A stretch of DNA of 64,000 bases from Armigeres subalbatus. Its lineage: Eukaryota > Arthropoda > Insecta > Diptera > Culicidae. The position numbers were made by a program, and so were the translations under genes. Shown here one piece after another: positions 19,681 through 31,735 of the stretch. The stretch covers positions 366,764,759-366,828,758 of the forward strand of contig NC_085141.1 of the NCBI RefSeq assembly GCF_024139115.2, given 5' to 3'. The notes beneath the pieces were generated by a model. The model was not told the DNA's origin and did not search any database. It was given only the letters and a program-made list of their open reading frames with translations. Numbering within the stretch: the first letter of the stretch is position 1; each line of letters begins with the position of its first letter.

Positions 19681-20270
19681 AAATAGAGAAGATGTGTACC
19701 AAATCTGGTTGAAATTGATCCTGGGGAGAGTTACACTGAATTGCTCGTTTTCTAAAGACAACGCCTCCTCCTTACCCTCCCCTTTTCCCAATGATCATCC
19801 CACTCCTTTGTTATTTTCTCCTTAGGAAAGAGAATGTGTGTACATACCAAATTTGGTTAAAATCGGTCCAGGGGTTATACTGAATTGCCCGTTATTTGAA
19901 AAATACCCCTCCCTCCAGACCCCTCCCCCTTTCCAAAATTACGCTTTCATATGATCGCCTCCTCTTAGTGAATATGTGTACAAAATTTGGTTGAAATCGG
20001 CAATGGGGGTTGGGAGTTACACTGAATTGCTCGTTTTCCAAAGACAACCTCTCCCCCATACCCTCCCCCTTTTTCCAATGACAGAAGTTACACTGAGTTG
20101 ATCGATAACTGAACAATACTCCTCCCCACACACCCTCCTTTTTTCCAAAAAATATTCCTAACACCCCCTATAGTCGTCTCCTTAAGATAAAGAATGTGTA
20201 TTCCAAATTTGATTGAAATCGGCCAAGGGGTTCAGAAGGCATGCTGGAACATACACACAAACATACCAAC
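19681..20270. repeat. C-rich tandem array, first block
   Basis: Units of about 130-160 bp share the order GTGTACCAAATTTGGTTGAAATCGG, AGTTACACTGAATTGCTCGTTTTCC (in variants), then a C-rich run such as CCTCCCCCTTTTTCCAATGA. Four or so units are visible. The ORFs here are artefacts of the repeat. Confidence 0.7.
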
Positions 20271-20283
20271 ATTGAGTTATATA

Positions 20284-20532
20284 TATCAGAGCATTAGTGA
20301 TAAATCATAGATTTAATCATGATAATGGTTTTTTTAAATCATTATTCATAATCATAGAATTTTATCGTTAATCAATCATACTCCAACGGTTTTTTTTTTC
20401 ATTATTCATAATCGTTAATCATTATCAAAAATGAATAAATAATTAATCATAATCTTTAATCATAGAGTTGAATGATTTAATCTTAACAAATTTAATCATT
20501 CGTTGGAAGCTTTTTTCATCAACGCTCTGATA
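20284..20532. mobile_element. MITE with TATCAGAGC ends inside the C-rich array
   Basis: TATCAGAGC at the left and GCTCTGATA at the right are exact inverted repeats flanked by TA-rich sequence. The interior is built of ATTCATAATCATTAATC-like words. The array flank TTTTCAATAAACATCTTT occurs both before the first block and after this MITE, so the array was duplicated or split around it. Confidence 0.6.
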
Positions 20533-20554
20533 TAAAGATTTCTATTGCGCTTCT

Positions 20555-21060
20555 ACCTTTTCAATAAACATCTTTCAAAAATAGAGAATATGTGTACCAA
20601 ATATGGTTGGAATTGGTCCTGGGGGTTGGGAGTTACACTGAATTGCTCGTTTTCACCCTCCCTCCCTATACCCTTCCCTTTTTCCCAATTACCATCCCAC
20701 CCCCTTTGTTATCTTTTTCTTGGGATAGAGAATGTGTGTACCACATTTGGTTCAAATCGGTCCAGGGGTTCATAATTTACACAGAATTGCCCGTTTTCTG
20801 AACAATACCCCTCCCACCATGCCCCTTCCCCTTTTCCAAATTACCCTTCCATATGATGGTCTCCTCATAGTGAATATGTGTACAAAATTTGGTTGAAATC
20901 GGTCCTGGGAGTTGAAATTTACATAGAATTGTTAGTTTTCCAAACAAAACCCCTCCCACCACCCCTCCCCCTTTTCCAAATGACCATCCCACTTTGTTAA
21001 CTTCCTCAGAGGATAGAGAATGCGTGTACCAAACAGAGTGTAAAATAATCGAAATTTTTT
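20555..21060. repeat. C-rich tandem array, second block
   Basis: Same 130-160 bp units as 19,681-20,270, three to four copies, again preceded by TTTTCAATAAACATCTTT. A single further unit piece (GGTACCAAATTTGGTTGAAA) is at about 21,463. Between 21,060 and 21,460 I see no gene. Confidence 0.7.
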
Positions 21061-21529
21061 GGTGAACTCCACCTTTCTTCACTTGTCAACTCACTTCCAG
21101 ACACATTCGTAGTCGGCTCTGGACTGTCAATATTCAGTTGAATATTAGTCATTGAATATTTATGCACATTATATAAATTGATAAATTATCTGAAATCTGA
21201 ACACGTTGCAAATCAGTAGAGTAATGTATTACATAGAACTGAATCCGATTTTCATCCGTGAGGCACTTTTAACGGTAAACATCAACATAAACAATGCTAA
21301 TTATGTTTTTTTCTGCACATAGTTAGCACACTCAGTGACAGAAGAATGAATGAGTTTGTGGAGTAGTCGTCTGACTATGTCATTCTATGTTTTGAATATT
21401 CATGCGATGTTTGTCAAAATTCGGACCGGAGTTGCTTCATGAAGATGAATATTTCATGCTCTGGTACCAAATTTGGTTGAAATCGGCCAAGTGGTTCAGA
21501 AGTAGTTAGCACATACATATGTACATATT

Positions 21530-22858
21530 TTCTTTTTTATTTTTCGCTTTCTCCCGTTTTCCCTCTATCTTTTTTCGCTTCTCTTTTGCTTTTCTTTTCT
21601 TCTCCTCATCAACAGCTTTGTGGTACATCAACTTTCGACGGGAAGTAAGAACAGCTGGACTTGCGGCGTTTCTGGCTTTTCCAAGAATTCGGAAAGCGAT
21701 AGACAGAGTCGTTTAGATAGGGATGACGTTAATTGTGGTGCATCATATTCCGGTGCATTATAGACAGTTTGTGAACAAGCTTGATTTTTGAGAAGTAGTT
21801 CCTGTCCGTCTTGTCGTTTCGTTCTGGAAAGCTGCAGAAGTGCAGAGTCGATTTCCAAAGAACAGCTATACTGAATCTCGTAGCTGGATTATGATGCTCT
21901 CAATATTTCCTTCACTGGTTCAAAATTAAAGATAGGCAGATCTGCATCTACAGAATATATTTCAATTTCGTGTTGATTATTTGTACAAGACTCGAAGGTT
22001 CAAGAAGCTTGAAAACACGTGCGAGGATCAATTCATCAATCGATTCGAAATCATTAATATTACAGGTCTGGAACAATTTCTGTCGTTCAGATCCCATCAT
22101 TTGAAGGATTTGTTCAGCTTCTGATCGAATAACCGGAAATGTTTCGACATCACAAGCATGTCCTTCATTTTTCAGTAATCAGATAATCGTTTTCCGGTTG
22201 AGCATGTCGATGGACATCGTTCGTCTCAGCTTTTTCCTGCTGTGGCGATTCAGGCACTCGTAGCGCTTTTTCCAGTCCTATCACTGGAAACAATTTTTTA
22301 TCTGGTTGCGACAACTATGATACTTGTACTCGTCTCGCTTGAACCAGTCTTTCCGTTAGCGCCAGTCCTAATACTGGAAACAATTGTTCTTCCGGTTTTG
22401 GTACTGTGCTAGCAATTCATTTACTGCAGTCAACGTTTTTTTCGTCGAATGGTAATTGTCCGCTGCATTCGAAATCGTTCCCTATCAAATTAGGATTTAG
22501 AGTATCCAAAGCTTTCTCAAAAAGTTGGGTAATCAGAATCAGAATGAGCAAGTTTGGAATCATTGACTGTCGTATCCCAGCCGAATTTGTTGGTCCATTA
22601 AGTTTTCAGTGATTTGAGAACTGTCACTTCAAGGAATTGAAAGATTCTCGTGCAATAAGGGTACAAACAAACCAAACAAATACCTAGCCTCCGGCACACA
22701 TCTGTGGTGTGCGATGAATATCCATCAGTAAAGTAAACTGCTGGAAGTGCTTTTTTTTTTTCAACCAGTTGCAGAATTTTTTTTTGTAACGGAAAAAACA
22801 CCATAGGTGGATATATTTTTCCGTCAGCGGAACAGGTCGGAGAAGGGGGGGAGGTCAA
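21530..22858 (-). pseudogene. Pogo-like DDE transposase relic
   Basis: At 22,598-22,858 the minus strand encodes a segment with YFTDGYSSHTTDVCRRLGI followed by LYPYCTRIFQFLEVTVLKSLK. This matches the layout of the DDE core of pogo/Tigger transposases (second catalytic Asp in the DGH-like motif, then the 'TH.LQP.DV.VF.PLK' block). Downstream sequence to about 21,530 is frame-broken but reads in pieces like the C-terminal tail (SLSEFLEKPETPQVQLFLLP, then a Lys/Arg-rich end). The N-terminal DNA-binding half is missing. The gene is dead. Confidence 0.6.
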
Positions 22859-23790
22859 TATACCCTAGTAACCCTCTGCGCGTTTCGAACGGACTCGAGA
22901 ATGCCCCTGAAACTTGAACTACGCACATTACCCGATCCATCTTCGCCTTGATCAACCGTATCAGTTTATCCAGAAATCCGTGTTCGTGCATTAGCTGCCA
23001 TAGCTGGTCCCGATAGATTATATCATATGCGGCTTTGAAGTCGATAAATAGATGATATGAGCACGTTGTATTCGCGGCATTTCTGCAATACCTGACATAC
23101 GGCGAACACCTGGTCTGTGGTAGAGCGTTCACCCATAAATCCCGCCTGGTACTGCCCCACGAACTCTCTTGCAAATGGTGTTAGTCGGCGGCATAAAATT
23201 TGGGAGAGTACCTTGTAGGCGGCGTTCAGCAATGTAATTGCGCGGTAGTTGCTATAATCCAGCTTATCGCCCTTTTTGTAGATGGGACACACGACACCTT
23301 CCATCCACTCCTGCGGCAGAACCTCATCCTCCCAAACCTTGGTAATGACTCAGTGCAGCGCTCTAGCCAGTGCCTCACCACCGTGTTTAAACAGCTCTCC
23401 TGGTAGTTGGTCAACTCCAGGGGCTTTGTTGTTTTCCAGCCGGCCGATTTCCTCCTGGATTTCCTGGAGATTCGGAGCCGGAAGTCACGTGTCCTGCTCG
23501 CGTGCTCTTAGGTTCATTATCATACCGCCACCGTTGTCTGCCATATCGCCATTCAGGTGCTCTTCGTAGTGCTGCCGCCACCTTTGGATCACCTCACGCT
23601 CGTTTGTGAGAAGGTTCCCGTTAATGTCCTTACACATATCGGGCTGTGGAACGTGGCCCTTATGTGAACGGTTTAACTTCTCATAGTACTTTTGTACGTT
23701 ATCAGCGCGCAACAGTTGCTCCATCTCTTCACGGTCTCGATCTTCCTGCTGGCGCTTTTTTCTCCGAAAATTCGGAGTCTTTATTCACCG
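22858..23790 (-). pseudogene. LINE reverse transcriptase fragment (RTE/JAM1-like)
   Basis: Minus-strand pieces in shifting frames give, in order, a linker (QRWRQHYEEHLNGDM), YKKGDKLDYSNYRAITLLNA, QAGFMGERSTTDQVFAV, FIDFKAAYD and MDRVMCVVQVSGAFSSPFE. This is the finger and palm region of a non-LTR reverse transcriptase. The YADD box and C-terminus are absent, and the 5' endonuclease is missing. The RTE/JAM1 affinity is from memory of mosquito families. A second copy of the same family is at 31.7-32.1 kb. Confidence 0.75.
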
Positions 23791-23829
23791 AAAACCACAT
23801 CTTTCTAATAATCAGTAGTCGATTCTGAT

Positions 23830-25290
23830 CTATCTCGTAGTCTCGCGCAAAAATGCGGTACAGAAAAATTTAGGATAATATAGTGTATTGCACTTTTTAG
23901 AGTAGCCACCTGCGAAGTTTGATCATCATGGCCTAAGATTCGCAACCTGGAATAAAATCAAATACTGAACTACCAATCCATATGTGATTCCTATAGAGTT
24001 AAAATTCATGATTATTAAGCCAATTAATTGGAGCACACCCAAAATGTGGAGCAGAATCGACTGAGCGTGGCGAAGCAAAATTTATTTTTAGAGCCACCCT
24101 AATTTTTTGTTTGCTGTCACCGGTGCTGGAGTTTACATTCGCTCCGCGATCAATTTTCAGTATCTTACTGACTGATCTTCAGTATCTTATTACTGACTAA
24201 TATCGAAAACTTATCCAATTCTGAACAATTAAAAAATAGATAAAGTACCCTGCCTACAGCCGGCATTAGAGAGATATGAAAAAGTAATTTTAGGAAAAAA
24301 CAAATTACAAAAGACAAATGCGAATAGAGTAATTGGGTGGGATTATTGGTTTCCCGTGTTAAAAGTCTTTTTCATGAAATAAGTAAGGGACAATTTGCAA
24401 AATGTAATTTTATTTATTTCCATGAATATGTTTTGCGCATGTGAATAAATAACTAATCTAATCAATTCACAGTCTTTTTTGATCGAAATTGATTTAAATG
24501 ACGCTAAAGGTATAGCCTTATACCTCGGGAATTTTGTCCATTGGTTTTGTTTCCATGTGCTTCTAATTTTCCGCTGAAATGGAATCGAAATTTGCAGACA
24601 AGCTCATGATCTGTAAACTAGCATTAAAGTACGTGAGGACCAAAATCCGAACAAAATTTTCCACGGTTTGAAACTGCCTTACTTGCTTAGCTAATTTATA
24701 AATTATTTTCGTTCTCGTTGTTTTTTTACAGTGGATGATTTCGAAATACTCAAAATTATTCAGAAAAGCTTTGGATGGTTCTTAATTTTTTGAAAAGAAA
24801 AAACGATTGAAAAATATGTGGTAAAGCAGATTTGAAACAAAATAGAACTACCAACTTCTCGAGCAAAAAAATCGTAATGACCCTAATCTGGAAATTTGAA
24901 TGTCTGTCCCTGCACTTCATTTTATTGACGTTGAGGCATGACCTGATTGTTAGGATATACTTCCCTACAAAGTTACCGGTCTACTAATGAAATTAGCCAA
25001 ATGTTAATGCCTTCGGAAGAAGCAGAAAAAAGTCATTGAAATAAAAAGTATGAAAAAAATGTCACCTGTTGTCATCAACTGTTGAAAACCTTAAGAAAAG
25101 TCGATCTATGCAAAATAACGGCATAGATAGCATTCTTTTAAAAGCAACACTAATAACATAACATCTCACACTTTTGTTTATGGGTTTTGTCCAATTTCTA
25201 TGTATTTAGTTTTAGATTACGGCCTAAAATATTGGATTTGTTAAAATAATATTTTGGAAAATATCTTGGCTGTGCATATGCACATGTTTC
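23830..25290. other. AT-rich gene-free stretch
   Basis: No ORF above 60 codons with recognisable content, no terminal repeats and no tRNA-like boxes were found on either strand. Confidence 0.5.
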
Positions 25291-25319
25291 GAACAAATTG
25301 ATATGAAATTTGCAAAAAG

Positions 25320-25410
25320 AAAACAACAAACAAACGTGTCTTGGAGGGACTCGAACTCTCAACCTCCTACTAGATAGGCGTGATAATAAGACCACTTAAA
25401 GGTCACGATT
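25320..25410 (-). mobile_element. tRNA-like head of a degenerate SINE
   Basis: On the minus strand a box B-like GAGTTCGAGTCCC follows a weak box A (TTTAAGTGGTCTTATTATC). The acceptor ends do not pair into a proper stem, so I read it as a SINE head and not a tRNA gene. Confidence 0.45.
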
Positions 25411-25679
25411 GGGGAAAAACCATCAGCATCCGAGTACCAACCTCCACCGCAGTTAGCTCTTTTTTTGCAAATTGAATATCTTAGGGATGCTTGATTAGTC
25501 CAATCTTTACATGTGCTTTACTGTTGTATATCCACATTCAAGTACGTACGGCCGAGTTGCCGAATAATATGCAATTAATTGTTAATATTTTGCAGCTATT
25601 TGGAATAATGAGCATGAGCATGATGACCGCGCATTTCGTAGTTGCTGCTCCGTGATTGACCTGAACAATCGCAATTGCT

Positions 25680-25945
25680 CTTCTTTATTGGCATTACATC
25701 CCCCACTGGGACATTGCCGTTCATTAAGTACTTCCACAGTTATTAACTGCGAGGTTTCTAAGCCATTTCTGCATTCGTATATCATGAGGGTAACACGATG
25801 ATACTTTTATGCCCAGGGATGTCGATACAATTTCCAAACCGAAAATTGTCTAGACCAGCACCGGGAATCGAACCCAGCCACCCTCAGCATGGTCCTGCTT
25901 TGTAGTCGCGCATCTTACTGCATGGCTAATTAAGGAGTGCCCCCA
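25680..25945 (-). mobile_element. Feilai-type SINE, copy C
   Basis: Collinear with copy A without the MITE: tail side CATTACATCCCCCACTGGGA, body, then on the minus strand the box B GGTTCGATTCCCGGTGC and box A region (TTAGCCATGCAGTAAGATGC). It shows scattered substitutions and small deletions relative to copy A. Confidence 0.75.
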
Positions 25946-25984
25946 TACTATCAGAATAAAGTTATTCCGAGAGCTTTAGTTTTT

Positions 25985-26232
25985 TTTAAATGGCTACGTC
26001 CTCACTGTCTATCGGGGATGGGAAGGAATTGATGATGCAATCACTCGCCCACTGCAAGCCACACGAGTTCATGAGGAATTTTATTGAAACCTGGGGTAGG
26101 TTTTATGGCAGAGGTTCATCTTGCTTAACGGGTTTGCCAATGTGATAGTTTAATGAAAGAGTGGCAATTCTAATTGGATGCCGAAACGAGATTTATAGCG
26201 CTCATTTCGAATTCCAACAGTTATCTGCTAGA
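25985..26232 (-). mobile_element. Partial copy of the second SINE family (body only)
   Basis: Shares GATGATGCAATCAC..GCCCACTGCAAGCC, the GGCAGAGGTTC motif and CTAATTGGATG with 2,470-2,700. It lacks the tRNA-like head and the TCAAGC tail. Confidence 0.6.
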
Positions 26233-26239
26233 ACTTACA

Positions 26240-28640
26240 GGGGATGGACAAAATAATTAGGATAGGCAAATTTTGCGTAAAATTAGATGTGTTGTAACTA
26301 TCTTAGTTACCATCCGATTTTGACAATTCAGGCATGCCCGAACTAGAAAATTATTACAGTTTGACGGTATGTCCTTGGCACCGACTATGGTCACCGGATT
26401 CCAGAGATATTCCGGGTCTTTCGGAGGTAGGTTCAAAACCGTATTTTTTAGGTGGATATTAGGAGAAGTTGTGATTGAAAAGTGAATAATATTAGTAACC
26501 ACAAATGAAGTAGGGCTCTTGTCAATTGGAATCATATATTGAGATTTGGACTCGGACCAGAATCATGTGAGATATGGCCATTTATTTATAATCGGTTCCG
26601 ATCGATACTTATCAAAGGGGTCAGGCCACAACTTCATTTGAATCTCGCTTTTTGATAGATCGTCCACTATGATTTTATTCCAGAAGGCTTCTAATGTGTC
26701 AAGAATCAAAAAGCAATTGATTAAACGGGTGAATGGGGACATTTTAGTTTTACCACCAAAACCAGTCATTCGACGGATCTTTTTTTCATGGTTTTCGATC
26801 AGGAAGCGAAGTATGAATATAAAATGGTCCATTGACAGCTCTGACCGCTTCCAGGTTGCCTGGTTGCCTCCGAGGAACCTGTGGAAGAGGACATTTTATT
26901 TTTAGCACTAAAACCAGTCATTCGATTTTCGATCAGGAAGCGAAGTATGAATATAAAATGGTCCATTGACGGCTCTGACCACTTCCAGGACCCACGGATT
27001 GCCCCTGGGGAATCTGTGGAAGGGGACATTTTATTTTAAGCATCATAACCAGTCATTCGACGGCTCTTTTTTCATGGTTTTCGATCAGGAAGTGAAGCAT
27101 GAATATAAAATATTCCATTGAAGGCTCTGACCGCTTTCAAGACCTACGGCTTGGCCCCGGAGAACCTGTGGAAGTCCCCTTACCACCAAAACCAGTCATT
27201 CGACGGTTTTTTTTTTCATGGTTTTCGATCAGGAAGCGAAGTATGAAGTAGGCAGTAATAAAACTGAAAAAAAAAATGATTCGGGTAATATTTTTAAAAT
27301 GATTCTGGTATTTCATATTTATACCTCGTTTCCTGATCGAATAACGATTATTTTCACAGAAAACCCCGGGGCAATTAGTAGTTCCTGAGAGCAGTCAGAG
27401 CCGTAAATGGTCCATTTTATATTCATACTTCGCTTCCTGATCGAAAACCTTAAAAAAGAGCCGTCGAATCACTGGTTTTGATGCTAAAACTAAAATGTTC
27501 CTTTCCACAGGTTTCCCTTGAGCTATCCGTAGGTCCAAAAAGCGGTCAGAGCCGTCAATGGTCCATTTCTTGTTCATACTCCACATTCTGATTAAAACCC
27601 ATGAAAAAAGAGCCGTCCAATGATTGGTTTTGGTTTTAAAACTAAAATGTTCCCTTCCACAGTTCCCCTGGGGCAATCCGTAAGTCCTGGAAGCGGTCAG
27701 ATTCATTAATGGTCCAATTTATACTCATACTTCGCTTTCTGATCAAAAATCACGAAAAAAAAGCAGTCGAGTTATTGGTTTTGGTGCTGCAACTTAAATG
27801 TCCCTCTCCACAGGTTTTCCAGGGGTAATCTGTAGGTCCGGAGAGCAGTCAGAGTCATCAATGGTCCATTTTATATTCATACTTTGCTTATATGAAAGAA
27901 GAGCTGTCGAATGATTGATTTTGGTGTAAAAACTAAAATGTCCCCTTCCACAGGTTCCTCGGGGGCAACTAGTAAGTCCTGGAAGCGGTCAAAGCCGTTA
28001 ATGGTCCTTTTACATTTATACCTACTTTGCTTCCTGATCGAAAACCATGAAAAAAGAGCCGTCGAATAAGTGATTTTGGTGCTAAAACTAAAATGTCCCC
28101 TTCCACAGGTTCCCCGGACCAATCCGTAGATCCTGGAAGCGGTCAGAGCCGTCAATGGACCATTTTATATTAATACTTCGCTTCCTGATCGATAACCATG
28201 AAAAAAAGAGCCGTCGAATGACTGATTTTGGTGCTAAACCTCAATGTCCCCATTCACAGGTTCCCCTGGGACATCCCAGCGACTCCAGGATTCGTTTATT
28301 CAATTGGTTTTTCATTCTTGACACAAAAGAAACCTTCTGGAATAAAATCATAGTGGACGATCTATCAAAAAGCGAGATTCAAATGAAGTTGTGGCCTGAC
28401 CCCTTTGATAAGTATCGATCGGAACCGATTATAAAGAAATGGCCATATCTCACTTGATTCTGGTCCGATTCCAAATCTCAATATATGGTTCCAAATGACA
28501 AGAGCCCTACTTCATTTGTGTTTACTAAAATTATTCAAATTTTAACCACAACTTCTCCTAATATCCAGGTAGCATACCTTAGAATTTCAGAGGTAGGTTC
28601 AAAACCGTAAATTTTAGGTAGAGTTGAGAGTGTTTAGACT
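26240..28640. mobile_element. Fold-back element with mirrored tandem arrays
   Basis: Outer arms at about 26,460-26,720 and 28,290-28,620 are inverted copies: both carry GATCTATCAAAAAGCGAGATT or its complement and TAAGTATCGATCGGAACCG. Inside, about four units of roughly 150 bp (26,770-27,260) point one way and about six (27,395-28,280) the other, built around AAATGGTCCATTGACGGCTC and CTTCCACAGGTTCCCC. The left edge starts GGATGGACAAAATAATTAGG, reminiscent of Tc1-like termini; the right edge lacks it. No transposase is seen. Confidence 0.7.
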
Positions 28641-29500
28641 AAAAAAAAATAATTCAATCTTTTTGAACATTATATTGTTGAACATTGGGATATATGTATT
28701 GCATGAAAATGGTGATTATTTCCATTTATGATGCGATTTGTAGAAAACTCGGACAAAAAAAGAAAAAAAAACGCTGTCTCATTCGTCATGTCCCCTTCCC
28801 ATATTATATTGAATTCTCTGAGCCGTGCGGTTTTAATTCATAATATCATTCATAGTATAAATTTATTTTCGAATCACTTAAGTAAAAAGAGCTAGCGACG
28901 CAATTGCAACGAACTGGATGGGACAGAAAGTGTGACAAATTTGGTAGTCCATCGAGGCACCCCCAAATAACTGGAATCAGTTGTTCTGTTCTACGGTTGT
29001 TCAGACTAACTAACTGGACAAAATGCTCAATACCGTTTACGGGGACTATTTGATACTTGAAGTTCCGGTGCTACAGATTGCTGTCTGATTCCGCAACAGA
29101 TTCTGTTTAGAAAAATTTCATACCGAATTAGATAAATCAATAACTTCTTTGTGATTGGGAAACAAGCTTCGCATTAGCTCGGTTTCCAATATTTGGATTA
29201 AATCGCTTTCCATGAATATTTTTCCATAGGCAATTCGTTGTTTTCCACGGAAAACTCTCACCTATTTGTGAAGCCTACACATTTCAATCCGAGCCATGCG
29301 TTTTGCGGGAGTGTGCGTGCATATAAATAAAATCCGACTATATGAAGCGTTTGATTTTCCATGGTTGTTTTTCCTTTTTCTCTTTCCAGCGTTTCCGTTC
29401 GGCAGAGTTTTCCTCCTGCCACCGTACACACATATATTACGTAGGTACATCGGTTTTATCGAGAAAAGGCAGTCGCATGTGACAAATTGGTTGTTCGTGT
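28641..29500. other. AT-rich stretch upstream of a promoter-like region
   Basis: No gene is seen to about 29,270. Beyond that the sequence becomes promoter-like, with a TATA-like CATATAAATA at about 29,319. Confidence 0.35.
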
Positions 29501-29509
29501 GTTTCCTCC

Positions 29510-29891
29510 GAGCGATTATTCATACGCTGCTTGTGGCGCGGTCGTCGGTCGGTTTGTCGGCGAGTGTGTGTTCCGATTAATAAGGAAAGGTGGAAAAATT
29601 ATTACCATTGAAAGCTTGCGTTCAGCGTTTTTTTTGCCCCCAGGGGAGAAGATTATCTGGAGAAGAAACCTCGCGCCTGGTTCGATGGAGGAAACCCAAG
29701 AAGTGCATAATCCCACCCATTAGCCTGATGGTGGTGAGCCGGTGAGCCGAATCGGTGGAGGATTAGTGAACGGAAAACTGGGTCGAGGTGGCGGTGTGGT
29801 GGACTGAAATAGACGAAGTAGTTTGGAACGGCCGGTCAGTGGACGTAATTTCGCTGCCGTGGTGAAGAGAATCGAATTAGTCAATGAGAAG
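29510..29891 (+). other. Candidate 5' exon with splice donor
   Basis: A G/C-richer block starting around GCGGTCGTCGGTCGGTTTGT has stop codons in every frame and ends at the strong donor GAGAAG|GTGAGTAG, exon end 29,891. An ATG at 29,884 lies eight bases before the donor, so it could supply a start codon continued in a later exon. Together with 16,314-17,255 this could be an alternative first exon of one plus-strand gene, or a separate gene. No downstream coding exon is recognisable. Confidence 0.35.
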
Positions 29892-30863
29892 GTGAGTAGC
29901 GGATATGTTTAGTCTGGGCTATTATTAGGAAAGGATATTTATATGAAGGGTACATTAAGGTAAAAGCTGTTGCGTGCGTGAGGGGGATTATCAAGATTAG
30001 CGTGGGTGAGGATTGTTCTTGGAGCAAAAGAGCTTAGTGTTTTGTTAGATGTCAATATTTTTTTGCTATGAATATAACGTGTGAAATCTTTAATACAATA
30101 GAGATATTGTATTGCGTGTGATATGTCGAAATCTGCACGGGTTGCAGAAAAGTAATGAAACGAAATAGGGTTTGAAAGGTCTGAAAGATATTTTAGAACA
30201 GTACTTTTAATCAACTAAGGCAGACAACATTTATATCTCGTCTTAACAAATAGCAAAGTAGAGGAGATGTTAAATTTAATTTTAGTTGATTTAACTATAG
30301 TTATAGTTGGGCTTTGAAGGCGGTTTTTAGAATGTAATTGTAAATGTAACACAAATAGGCAAACTAGACACATTGATTTTGTGGTTCGTGTTTAAGCACA
30401 CTTGAAAACTTGGATAAACTGAAGTAAAAGGACTGAAAACCGCGCAGATTTAAAATAATGAAGTAGGGAAGTATGGCAGGACAGTCACCTTTTTAAAGCT
30501 CAAAATAACTTGTTTTGAACTTCATTTAGAAAATGGATTTTTACCAAATACAAAGCAGATGCGCGCCCATTTGGTTTTATTTTATGCCCAGAGCTTCCCA
30601 AATTGGACGCATAGTCAAATCACTCGCAATCCATTTCTCAAGCCAATACTTCCACATGTGTATTGTACACGTCCACATTAGAGGAACGTGAGTATTTAGA
30701 ATGTCTGGCGGCTATACACATTCTTCATCAGCAACGGTACTGATCAAGTGAGGTTGTGTAAGGTATTTGCCAGTCGGTCGTCAAGCTCAGACCCGACCGC
30801 ATTGCGTAGGCAAGAGCACGCAACTCAAGTTCAGTTCAATCAAAGTCCTTTGGCCGACGGAGG
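29892..30863. other. Probable intron or intergenic sequence
   Basis: AT-rich; ORFs stay at or under about 91 codons and are unrecognised. Nothing else is supported. Confidence 0.35.
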
Positions 30864-30938
30864 TCCTTCGTAGCTTAGTTGGTTAAAGCACCAGTCTAGC
30901 GTACTGTAGGGTCATGGGTTCGAGTCCCATCGAAGGGA
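30864..30938 (+). tRNA. tRNA-like locus (AGC in the anticodon position); SINE head possible
   Basis: A cloverleaf can be drawn: acceptor TCCTTCG/CGAAGGG, D stem GCTT/AAGC, anticodon stem CCAGT/ACTGT with one C-U mismatch and loop CTAGCGT, T stem ATGGG/CCCAT with loop TTCGAGT. Both internal promoter boxes (TAGCTTAGTTGG and GGTTCGAGTCC) are intact. The anticodon position reads AGC (Ala), but the acceptor is not Ala-like and the variable loop is long, so isotype is doubtful. No T run follows closely. It may be a tRNA pseudogene or a SINE head. Confidence 0.4.
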
Positions 30939-31199
30939 AAGTGGTTACCTCCAATACATTTTCCAAATCAATATCTTCCACATAACGTACATATTCACAT
31001 ATGAGTTTTCATACCATTGTAAATTAACGTCCAAGTCGGGTGGTTTAATCCCCGGAAATAGGCAATTACCTTTGATTGAACCAATGACAATTGTCAGAAT
31101 GACACATGAAATATCGAATTTGTGGCCAAATAGACTTCAGGAACTGGCCACTTTTCGAGATAAATATCTATTTTGCACAAACTTGAATACTTAGCTATA

Positions 31200-31735
31200 T
31201 ATAGATTTCATAGTTATCACGGGCGGCTCAACATAATGAACCCCGGTGGAAACTATGGTCGTATGCAGTTAGGGAAGGGGTTGTTTGCCCCTCTCCGGGG
31301 GTGCATATCCGATCGAGCGTCTGTTCTTCATGATGGACACGGCTGTTCATCGTCCGAGTGCCAGCGAGGGACTTTAGGCAAAATTGTGCACTATGGTTCA
31401 CAGGAAATTCAGGCGGAATAGGCCTCCGGAATTTTAGGGAGTAGGTGTCAGGCTCTGTAAGCTAGCTTTTAAAAAATGCAATGAATAATAAGCGAGATAA
31501 TGCGAACAGGAAAAATCGGCGAAGACCACAGCGACGAAAAGGGACTAGCGATTGGAAACTTGGTTCGTGGAACTGCAAATCTCTCATCTTCATCGGGAGC
31601 ACATTCATACTCGCCGATGTGCTCAAGGACCGTGGATTCGGCGTCTTAGCGCTGCAGGAGGTTTCTTGGAAGCGATCAAAGGTGCGAACGTTTAGAGGTA
31701 AACATATCATCTACCAGAGCTGTGGCAACCGTATC
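31200..31735 (+). pseudogene. 5' end and endonuclease start of an RTE-like LINE
   Basis: After a 5' leader (31,200-31,480) the frame at 31,481 reads SDWKLGSWNCKSL, LADVLKDRGFGVLALQEVSW and VRTFRGKHIIYQSCGN. This is the N-terminal part of an apurinic-type endonuclease; the E of 'QEVSW' is a usual catalytic residue. At about 31,735 plus-strand coding stops and the sequence continues as the opposite strand of a reverse transcriptase, so this is a head fragment joined to an inverted piece. The rest of the endonuclease is missing. Confidence 0.7.
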
